DNA of 15,195 nt from Cochliopodium minus (lineage: Eukaryota; Discosea; Himatismenida; Cochliopodiidae): positions 116,913-132,107 of the forward strand of contig JAMYWO010000017.1 of assembly GCA_024220525.1 (NCBI GenBank), given 5' to 3'. The notes beneath the pieces were generated by a model, which searched no databases, was not told the DNA's origin, and was given only the letters and a program-made list of their open reading frames with translations. Shown in pieces: positions 1-7,800 of this stretch (the first letter of the stretch is position 1; the number at the start of each line of letters is the position of its first letter). The translations under genes and the position numbers were made by a program.

Positions 1-126
1 GAGGAGTTGGAACAAATGAAAGAGGAAATAAATGAATATTGGGTATCATTTGATGTACCAACAAAAAAACTTGAAAAAAAAATATTAGATGATATCTTCA
101 AAAGATACCCACATCTAAAAAATTAA
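1..126 (+). CDS. 3' end of a duplicate of the 2873-3867 gene (partial, cut by window edge)
   Basis: The first base is in frame with the codons at 3742-3867, and the frame runs 41 codons to TAA at 124-126. It differs from the 3742-3867 copy at only two of 126 positions: one Asn-to-Lys change and one silent TTA/TTG change. The encoded stretch is the end of the C-terminal coiled coil (EELEQMKEEINEYW) and the tail KRYPHLKN. The rest of this copy lies left of the window, so whether it is complete cannot be seen. The near-identity suggests a recent duplicate, a copy under selection, or gene conversion. Function unknown, as for the full-length copy. Confidence 0.75.
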   Translation, partial: EELEQMKEEINEYWVSFDVPTKKLEKKILDDIFKRYPHLKN

Positions 127-370
127 AAAATCAAAAAAAATTGATTAAAAGAAATAATTAAAATATTAAAGACTTTAAAAAAAAAAAATAATTTTTAAAA
201 AATAAAAAATATCCAAAGTGAAAAAAATTAAAAAAAAAATTTTAAATAAAAAATTAAAAAAAAAAAAAAATTAAAACAAAAAAATTTAAAATATGAAAAA
301 ATTAATTATTCTACATATTTACACCTATTTAACAACAAAATTATTTAAAAAAAAGTTAAATGTAAAAATT
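127..370. other. AT-rich spacer between convergent 3' ends (copy A)
   Basis: A-rich, low-complexity spacer between the stop of the plus-strand partial gene and the stop of the minus-strand pseudogene. It contains several AATAAA-like strings, which are uninformative at this base composition. It aligns with 3868-4162, and the shared block around CTACATATTTACACC is the clearest anchor. No gene seen. Confidence 0.6.
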
Positions 371-938
371 TATTTATTTGATTCTATTTTTGTTCTTTCT
401 AGATTCGCTTTGGCAACAAACGCATTTAGACATGAAATTGAGTTTGATCCACATTCTTTTTTGTTGGTTTCATTTTGTAAGTAGTTATCATCACTGAGAT
501 AAATGCTGAGTTTCTCTTCAATCTTTTTACCACAATTATTTTCTATTCCCTGAAATGTTTCTTTTGATGCCCATAATTTTGAAAATAGAACTACGTTTCC
601 TTTTGGATAATTATGGCTAATGAAATGAGTGTTCTAAAGATCTGTTTCTGCAAGAAATCACATAAAACTATTTTGAATAGATGCTGATCACTTTTGGACA
701 AAGTATTTTCAATGCAAGAACGGACATTCGTATTGTTATTTTCTATTGCTTGGTTCGTGGAGTCTCCAAGTGTCAACTCAAAACTTTCATATCCTGACCT
801 CCAGATAAAGTACTGAGGCTAAAAGCGTAGTCTGTTTAATTTTATTCGTTGTTTATTGTACAAGTGAACAAATAAAGTTACACAACAGTTGAAAGGTTGG
901 CTTAACTCCTTCTTTGTCTTGAGCAAATTCTTTCTTTT
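371..938 (-). pseudogene. Broken copy of the last exon of the ubiquitin-specific protease gene
   Basis: Matches the terminal exon at 4163-4758 on the same strand. Recognisable pieces include VRSCIENTLSKSD, LFSKLWASKETFQ and KKIEEKLS, ending LERTKIESNK and TAA near 371. It is not functional as a protease exon: a one-base loss after the codons for FICSL puts TAA in frame, further small deletions occur around 790-830, and the splice acceptor region near 940 has lost bases present in copy B. Only about ten bases of the preceding exon remain (near 1014-1024) before the LTR. Unlike copy B, it keeps frame through the segment that joins ...SKETFQ to KKIEEKL, so it helps locate the frameshift in copy B. 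Confidence 0.75.
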
Positions 939-1024
939 TTATATAAATTTTTTTAATTTTTTTTAATGATTTTTTTTTATTTTGTTTTAATTTAATTAAA
1001 ATTTTTTTTTACATTATTTCCTTC

Positions 1025-1248
1025 TGTTGTGTATTTGTTGAATCACTCTTATCCAAAAAGATAAATACAATCAATAAACAGAATTTTAGAAAATAATTTT
1101 TTTTTTGATTTATTTTATATTTTATCAAGCTATTCTAAAAAACAAATTTATGAACTCAAAGTATCTTAAATTGATTTAGATTTGAGAAATATCTTTAATA
1201 AAAACAATAAATTAAGAATATTTCAAGAATAAAGGTAACAACACAACA
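1025..1248 (-). mobile_element. LTR (3' LTR of a minus-strand Ty3/gypsy-like retrotransposon)
   Basis: A 224-bp segment bounded by perfect 8-bp inverted repeats, TGTTGTGT at 1025 and ACACAACA ending at 1248, which is the TG...CA structure of LTRs. On the minus strand it directly follows a purine-rich tract (1249-1265) and lies downstream of chromodomain-coding remnants, as expected for the 3' LTR. Its outer edge is exactly where the 1-1024 duplication loses similarity to 4864, so it marks a real insertion point. The interior is AT-rich with a TATAAAATAAA string that could serve as a promoter. No second LTR was found in the window, so the element is truncated or rearranged on its 5' side. Confidence 0.7.
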
Positions 1249-1265
1249 TCTCCCTCTACTTCTTC
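1249..1265 (-). other. Polypurine tract of the LTR retroelement
   Basis: On the minus strand this reads GAAGAAGTAGAGGGAGA, all purine except one T, and abuts the TG of the LTR. This is the standard position of the primer for plus-strand DNA synthesis in LTR retrotransposons. The placement, more than the composition, is what supports the call. Confidence 0.65.
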
Positions 1266-1679
1266 GATTTCTTGTTTTAGAAATTCCTTACTTGTTCTAT
1301 GGATATTTCTTTTCAAATTCTTGAAGATTTTTGGAAACCATTTATGTATATGCAATCTGTCTTTCTTTCAACCATTATGGAGATTCTGTTCTCTTCCCAT
1401 CTATAATGGTTTTAAAAGTAAATCCACCATATACCTTTTTTGTGTTCCAAAATTACCTCTATCGACCACTGTCCTTTCCTTGGAACAATGTTCACCTGAT
1501 TATCGTTTCTATCGAAATCCAACGTGTTATTCTGTACATTGTTCTAGATTTTATCAGATGTATTATCATCCTTGTTCTGAATGTTTGAATCTCTTTCATC
1601 TTTATTTCCATCATCACTGATATCTACCATATCAAGATCATTCTTTTTCCCTTTCTTCCCTCTCCCTTCCTGCGGGCTA
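1266..1679 (-). pseudogene. Degenerate tail of the retroelement, with a second chromodomain-like segment
   Basis: Below the TAA at 1680 the minus strand keeps coding-like stretches in shifting frames. First comes an acidic and basic linker (KGKKNDLDMVDISDDG, near 1630-1675), then QWSIEVILEHKK, then YMVDLLLK, then WLKERQ and NLQEFEKKYP (to about 1290). The order resembles a second chromodomain (an EVILEHK-type first strand, a YMVDLLLK middle strand and a C-terminal helix), but TAG/TAA stops and frame changes interrupt it. It sits between the better chromodomain and the polypurine tract. Either the element carried two chromodomains or this is a decayed tail; the sequence does not decide. Confidence 0.5.
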
Positions 1680-2161
1680 TTAAAGGTAGTTTTTCTTTCT
1701 TTTTACGATTCTTCCACTTGGATAGGGCTTCTTTAAATGGGATAATTCATCTTCATTTCTCCAAGAATCATTATCATCTCCATAACCCTTCAGTCTAATT
1801 CGATAACACTTCTCACCATCAATATCTGCTTCATCCACAACAGAATCTACTTCATATTCATAATCTCCGATGACCTCTTCTCCATGAACATATTTCACAG
1901 TATGAATAAAATTTCTTTTGATTATATCACTCTTGCAAAAATAATTCTGAAGGGTAGCAGTACCACATAAAATATCTTTGACAACAAAGGGTCCATGATC
2001 TTTCAAAGATAACTTCTTTGACTTTCCCACAGGAATTCTGAATTTCACCAGGACAAGATCACCAATCTTCGGCTCGTCAGTTGCGTCATCATCAAAGTTG
2101 TTTGCGTTCTCCCAACGGCATTTTTCATCCCAATAAGCATGTTTTTTTTCAAAACAAATTT
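1680..2161 (-). pseudogene. 3' end of a Ty3/gypsy-like pol: integrase C-terminal part plus chromodomain (truncated)
   Basis: An open frame of about 160 codons with no credible start, ending at TAA (1680-1682). The N-terminal part has the integrase C-terminal (GPY/F-like) pattern: IGDLVLVKF, then SKKLSLKDHGPFVV about 10 residues later. The C-terminal part is a chromodomain: YEVDSVVDEADIDGEKC, then RIRLKGYGDDNDSW and NEDEL, matching the family pattern of YEVE...I, a WKGY-like turn and SWE..EEL. In chromoviral Ty3/gypsy elements this arrangement ends the pol polyprotein and helps target integration to chromatin. Protease, reverse transcriptase, RNase H and the integrase core are absent; the frame stops at TAA near 2161 in AT-rich DNA. 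A host chromodomain gene is the alternative, but the adjacent polypurine tract and LTR favour a retroelement. Confidence 0.7.
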
Positions 2162-2872
2162 AAATATTTTGAAAATTATAAAAAGTTGATATAAATAATT
2201 TTAAAAAAAATTTCAATTTTGGAAAAAAAAATAAAATTATAATTTTTTATTAATTTTACAATTAAAAGTAAGTTTCAAAAATGGAATCAAGAAAAATATA
2301 ATCTAAAAATGATTTTCTTAAAATAGATTTTCCAAAAATAGACAAATATTCTCTTAAAATTATTTAAATTGGAAAATTTTTTATTTGAAAATTTTTTTAC
2401 AAAAATTAAAAAAAAAATATCATTGAATTATTAATCAAAATTTCTTTCTTTATTGTTTTAAATTTATAATTATAATACTTTGCAATATTTAAAAACAAAT
2501 AATTTTATTTAATTTTTTACTTGAAAAATTGTTTAATCATAAATTCTCCATTTCTGCTGGATTCTTTTGCAGGAAACAAAATTGAAAAAAATATTAATTT
2601 GTTTTGCAACAAAAAGCTGCATTTTTCCAATCCCATTCAGTTNTTCATTATCAAATATCATTTTTTTATTTGTACAATAATTAAGAATTTTTTATATTTA
2701 AATTATATATAATGTCAAAGCAGAAAAAATTATGATTTATTTGCCTTTATTTTTAAAATAAAGGCAAAAAATTGAGAAAATTAAATTATTAAATTGGATT
2801 GAAGAGATAATGAAGCAAATTTAATTGAGAGATAAATCAAAAATAATAAAAAAAAAGGGAAAATAGTTAATT
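2162..2872. other. AT-rich non-coding region upstream of the plus-strand gene
   Basis: Low-complexity A/T sequence with an unresolved base at 2643. No 5' LTR, primer-binding site or coding similarity to the left element was found, although one would be expected if the retroelement were complete. It contains a palindrome at 2740-2768 and must include the promoter of the gene starting at 2873. A short open frame around 2521-2712 starts with TTG and contains the N; it does not look coding. Confidence 0.5.
2740..2768. repeat. Perfect 29-bp palindrome (14-bp arms, 1-nt centre)
   Basis: The left arm TTTGCCTTTATTTT (2740-2753) and right arm AAAATAAAGGCAAA (2755-2768) are exact reverse complements around a single T. 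The GCC/GGC positions stand out in otherwise A/T sequence. It lies about 105 bases before the ATG at 2873, so it could be a regulatory site, a hairpin in a leader, or a miniature-element remnant. Function not known. Confidence 0.6.
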
Positions 2873-3867
2873 ATGGGAAATAATAACAACAAAGAAAAAT
2901 CCATCATGGATAGCATCGAATTGAGAAAAGATATCAAAGCAAAATGGCCAAAAAAGCTAAAAGCAGAGCATCTTGGGATCCTCTCAATGGTATTCGACAA
3001 GTTTGTAAACAGATTCAGATATGGTCTTGCTGGACATAATTATGTTTATGTTGAATATGAAGTATTTGATTGTTGGATGGAAAGAATATTCAAAGTCATG
3101 CCATATGAAAAATCTGTCAGCCAAGGATGCATAAAAGGTAAAATTGAATGATAATTTTCTTTCTTATCACATCTAATCAAAAAAAAAATTAAAAAGGAGG
3201 TCAATTAAGCAAAAATAAAATGTATTACAACCAAGAAATTTCAAAAGTAACATCTGTGTCTTTCAATAGGGATGAAGCAAAAGAGTTTTTGAATATATTT
3301 GAAAACATACATGTTAAACTTGATCAAATGTGGATACATCTATCTGATCAGATGGGAATCTTCGAAGAAATAGATGAAGAAGTGGTTGAAAACATGTTTT
3401 ACGGAGAAGATCCAATCAAAAGATCAAAAGCAAGAAGCGAAATGGTGAGAAATTTTCTTGGGGAACACAATAAAGATCAAAAGTACACTACCAGAAGAGT
3501 AACTGTTTTGTTTGGGGAAGATGGAAGGAAGAAGCCATTCGGAATGAAATTGACATACCACCACAGTGCACTACGTGAAGGGAAAGGAGTAATCAGGCTT
3601 CATTTCACTTACAAAACATTTGAAAACGGTAAAGTAACACACATCATGCCTTGGCAATCCTACCTCAAGAACCCAGAAAGAACGCTTCCCAAGAAAAGAA
3701 AGGAAAATGAAGATGATATGGAGATGGTTAAGAAGGAATTGGAGGAGTTGGAACAAATGAAAGAGGAAATAAATGAATATTGGGTATCATTTGATGTACC
3801 AACAAAAAAACTTGAAAATAAAATATTGGATGATATCTTCAAAAGATACCCACATCTAAAAAATTAA
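2873..3867 (+). CDS. Two-exon hypothetical protein (311 aa) with C-terminal coiled coil
   Basis: Exon 1 (2873-3137) begins at ATG with MGNNNNKEKS. A 59-base intron (3138-3196, GTAAAA...AAAAAG) joins in phase 1 to exon 2 (3197-3867). Splicing turns the unspliced stop at 3149-3151 into a continuous frame (CIKGGQLSKNKMYYNQ) ending at TAA. The protein is charged and soluble-looking, with no signal peptide or membrane segment. A basic segment (ELRKDIKAKWPKKLKAEH) is near residues 15-35, and a Lys/Glu-rich helix likely to form a coiled coil is at about residues 245-280 (KRKENEDDMEMVKKELEELE). I recognise no family or catalytic motif. It is convergent with the protease gene, whose stop lies 295 bases away. 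A second copy of its 3' end opens the window, so it belongs to a locally duplicated family. An alternative start at the exon 2 ATG (3220) would lose exon 1. Confidence 0.75.
3138..3196 (+). other. 59-nt intron of the hypothetical gene
   Basis: The donor AAAAG|GTAAAA and acceptor TTAAAAAG|GAGG keep phase 1 and remove the only in-frame stop between two coding stretches. Length and A/T content match the short introns of the neighbouring protease gene. Confidence 0.7.
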
Positions 3868-4863
3868 AAAATCAAAAAAATTTGATTAAAAGAAATAATT
3901 AAAATATTAAAGACTTTAAAAATAAAAAAATAAAATAAGTTTTAAAAATAAAAAATATCCGAAGTGAAAAAATTAAAAAAAAAAAACAAAAAAAAAAAAA
4001 TTTAAACAAAAAATAATCAAAAAAAAAAAATTTAAAGTATGAAATAAATATTTATTCTACATATTTACACCTATTTAACAACAAAAAACATTCACTACTT
4101 AAAAAATAGTTAAAATTAAATGAAACAATTTCAAAAATATTTACTAATTTGCTTCTCTTTTTCTACTTTCTGGATTCGCTTTGGCAACCAACACATTTAG
4201 ACTTGAAATTGAGTTTGTTTGATCCACTTTCTTTTCTGTAGTTGGTTTCATTTTGTAAGTAGTTATCATCACCGAGATAAACGCTGAGTTTCTCTTCAAT
4301 CTTTTTAGCACTCAAAAATTTCAAGGAAGTTATCTTCTTTGAGTTGAAATGTTTCTTTTGATGCCCACAATTTTGAAAATAGAGAACCACATTTCCTTTG
4401 ATAATTCTCGCTAATGAAGTAAATGAATCTTTGAGTCCTAAATATCTGTATCTGCAAGAAATCACACAAAACTGTTCTGAATGGATGCGGATCACTTTTG
4501 GACAAAGTATTTTCAATGCAAGAACGGACAATCGTGTTATTATTTTCTGTTGCTTGGTTCATGGCGTCTCCAAGTGTCAACCCAAAACTTTCATATCTCC
4601 TGACATTCAGATAAAGTAAATAACCGAGTCTGAAAGCGTAGTCCGTTTTATTATATTCGTTGTTTATTGTAACAAGTGAATAAATAAAGTTACACAACAG
4701 TTGAAAGGTTAGCTTTACTCCTTCTTTGTCTTGAGAAAAATGTTTCTTTTCCACCAACCTTTTATAAAAATTTTTTAAATTTTTTTTTATGATTTTATTT
4801 TGTTTATTTTAATTATTTTAAATTTTTTATTTTTAAAAAAATTTTTTTTACATAATTTCCTTC
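3742..4863. repeat. Segmental duplication, copy B (matches 1-1024)
   Basis: Copy B carries the functional-looking versions of both convergent gene ends: the last 42 codons of the hypothetical gene (stop included), the spacer 3868-4162, and the last protease exon with its upstream intron. It continues without interruption into the next protease exon at 4864, where copy A is cut by the LTR. Copy B is therefore the ancestral arrangement. Confidence 0.85.
3868..4162. other. AT-rich spacer between convergent stops (copy B)
   Basis: 295 bases separate TAA of the plus-strand gene from TAG of the minus-strand protease gene. The sequence is A-rich with many AATAAA strings and presumably holds both 3' untranslated regions. 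No gene or distinct terminator structure seen. Confidence 0.6.
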
Positions 4864-7800
4864 CATCCCTTGAACTCAAATCCCATTTCTGCAGTTTTTA
4901 TTATCAAATAAAAATTTTTTGTAATCAAAGTCCAAATGTTCTTTGAATACTCCAAATAGTGATCTACTTTTGCTTTCATTGTGTTTGAAGTTTGATTTTT
5001 TCGAGATGTCCCATCAATTTCAAATCAATAGATTCGACTAGTTTTGATACTTGATAAATTAATTGAGGATGGTCACTAATCTTGGCAGATTTCTTTCTAA
5101 AATTTTCGAAGGGGGAATTGGGAGAATGAGGAAGGAGAAGCTCTTGCATATTGAACAAGTTATCTCTGAAACATTTCAAACGATGGGATATGTTTTCAGC
5201 GAAAGATTCGTCAATCGTTTCGAAGGTGTCTTGTGTATACTTCTTTGATTCTTCAAAAATATCAGTCATTATCTTGGGTCCTTTTTCAAAAAATCTTAAA
5301 AGAGCAGTTCCGTCTCTGGTGGACAATTCGACCATGCACTTGGAGATGTGAGAGAATTGGGCTTGATCCTTGTATTTTGTACTCCAATGAGCTGACAAAA
5401 CTGCCACTTGAGTATCATCTTGAGATTGCAAATGATTCTTGACAACATCATTGAACAAGTCGAAATTCCCTGTGACGGTGACTACTAAAATTGCAACTTC
5501 TTTAACACAACTCTCTCCAAAACGAATGGGTAAATGAAGGATGCAGCTGTCGTATTCTAGATCGTGTCTAACAAGCTTTAAGAGATGATCTTCCGACACA
5601 ATATAAAACAAAGCATTCTTTGAAGTGTAGAGAAAGTAACAAGCAACACAGAAATTTTCCTAAAAAATAAAAAATAAAAAATAAAAAATAAAAAATAAAA
5701 AATAAAAAATAAAAAATAAAAAATAAAAAATAAAAAATAAATAAAAAATAAATAAAAAAATAAAAAAAAAACTACAAAATAAAAAACTACAATAAAAAAT
5801 AAAAAATAAATAAAAAAATAAAAAAAAAACTACAAAATCGTTTGGGAAATCTTTCCTTTTTGCTCTAATGAGTTGTGCGATCTCTTTAACCTTTTCTTCT
5901 TTTGATAGTTTCTTTGAATTGAGAGTTTTTTCTAAATCTTTTGAGAATGTGCGATCAAATCTACTGATGACTGAAACAAATTTTTCACATTCATTTACAG
6001 TTTTTGGGTCTTTGGTAAAGTCCTATTGAATAGTAAAAATAAATGAATAAATAATATTAAAAAAATAATTATTGTTACCATCTCTTGCTTCTTTTTTTCT
6101 TGCTTAGCTTTTATAATCATTTCCCAAATTTTTTTAACTTTGATCTTTAAAGCAGAAGGAATTAAAATTTTTAATTTTTCCACTTCTTTGTCAAGCTTGT
6201 TTGCAAATACTCTGTCAACTTTTTTGATCATTTCTATTTTACTCATTAGAGATTCCACATCTTTTGGAACTTGTTTTTCATTTATTTTTTTCGTCCAATC
6301 ATATAAAAATGGAGAATGACAAGACGAACCTTAAAAATAAAATAAAAATTTTAAAAAATAAATTCTAAAAAATAAATTATTAATCAAAAAAATTGATAAG
6401 ATAGAAAGAAAAATAATTAATTTTTTTAAAAAAATTTTTACCTCTCTTTTTACAACTTGTACAAATCCTTAAAGCAATGGTAAAATCGCTACCACAAGTT
6501 TTGGAAGTGGGATGGACTAAATCATAGAATACTCGGTTCTCTGTTGGAGCTGGTTTGTCTTTGTTGTAATTATGAACAGTTACAGCTGACTTGAGAAGTT
6601 CCTTGAACCCTTCACTATCTCTGTTGTTTAATTTCTGATAGTACTGTTCCCTTTCTTCTTCTGTTTTTATAACCACAGATTGGGCTTTAGCTTCATTGTC
6701 AGGAATAATGAATATTATCAAAAGAAACATGTGGTAGCTGTACAAGAGCCTCCTAGATTTCAAGTCTGATATCATCCTAATGTGAATTGTTACACGAAGA
6801 AAAGTGTTTTGACTTTCGTGGGGTATTTTGAATACACTTCCATTCAACATTGAAAGATCTTCAACAGTTGATATCATATGTGGGAGAGCTTTTTCTTCTT
6901 TCACTGGATACAAACCAAGGATATATAGCAATGCAAGTTTTTGTGACATGCCTATAGTTTTGTAAAATAAAAAAAAAATTGTAAAAAAAGAAAAAAATAA
7001 ATAAATAAAAATAAATAAAAATAAAATAAAAAAATAAAAAATATTTAAAAAATAAAAAATAAAGTAATAAAAATTAAAAAATAAAAAATAAAAAATAATA
7101 AAATAATAAAATAAAAAATATTTAAAAATATTTAAAAAAAATTTACCAGCTCCCATAATAGATAAGTTCATAATGGTGTATTCATCAAATCCATCTTGTT
7201 GATAATGTAAAATAATCATAGCTTTTCCATTGACAACCTTGATTAGACCAAGAGTTGAATAATGCCAGAGCATAATTTCAATAAGTCTGTACAAATTTGT
7301 TATCCTGCACCCACCATCCTCTTCAACAAAAAGAAGTGACTTTGTTCCATGTGACAAGTTGTGGCTGACAAATTTACCATATTGAGACATGATGTTTTGT
7401 GAAGGAATGAGTTCTTGGTGTTGTGTAGACTCTAGAAAAGAACGAAAATTGGTGAATACATCATATGGAAGTTGTTGGGACTTCTTGATGTATAATGCTT
7501 TGATAACAACTGCATTGTTGTACATGTTCCAAACGAGCTTTCTGCCACTCTCTCCACGGTGTTTTCTCAGGATGATGTCAATGATTTTCGTCAAAGAAGG
7601 AAGTTGAAGTTTTTGAAAAATGGAAAGAAATAATTTCTCTTTTGATTCTTCAGTCAGAGCTCCTTTTTTCAACAAATCTTCAATTTCTTTTTCCAATTCA
7701 GTGAGATGCAATGGGACATTGTCAATTTCTCGAACTAGAGGGAGAACTTCAATAGGAGCATCAACTGTGAAAAACATTTCCCACCAGAATTTTCTCCTTT

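Larger units (their letters stand above)
1..1024. repeat. Segmental duplication, copy A (matches 3742-4863)
   Basis: Read left to right, this block matches 3742-4863 in the same orientation: the end of the plus-strand gene, the A-rich spacer, then the last exon of the minus-strand protease gene and its upstream intron. Similarity is near-perfect over the first roughly 200 bases and drops to clearly diverged, with indels, over the protease exon. It ends at 1024, just inside the next protease exon (shared ATTTCCTTC), where an LTR begins. The two copies differ in length by about 100 bases, mostly from indels in the spacer. Confidence 0.85.

Noticed and set aside
1321-1620. Plus-strand open frames of 85-99 codons
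   Set aside because: Opposite the degraded chromodomain tail; rich in Phe, Tyr, Cys and Leu with no motif, and one begins at TTG.
2521-2712. Short plus-strand frame of 63 codons containing the N at 2643
   Set aside because: TTG start, A/T-driven amino-acid content, no similarity to neighbours and an unresolved base inside.
4976-5611. Treating the 211-codon minus-strand frame as a separate small gene
   Set aside because: It has a phase-0 acceptor joining it to the protease exon at 5834. Beyond its stop another frame stays open to a donor at 4851 that is phase-compatible with the last exon, so it is an exon with one missing base.
6952-7146. Apparent membrane segments (runs of Phe/Tyr/Ile) within a 647-codon minus-strand frame
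   Set aside because: This stretch is an A/T-repeat intron with a phase-matched GTAAAT donor and TATAG acceptor. Splicing removes the hydrophobic run.
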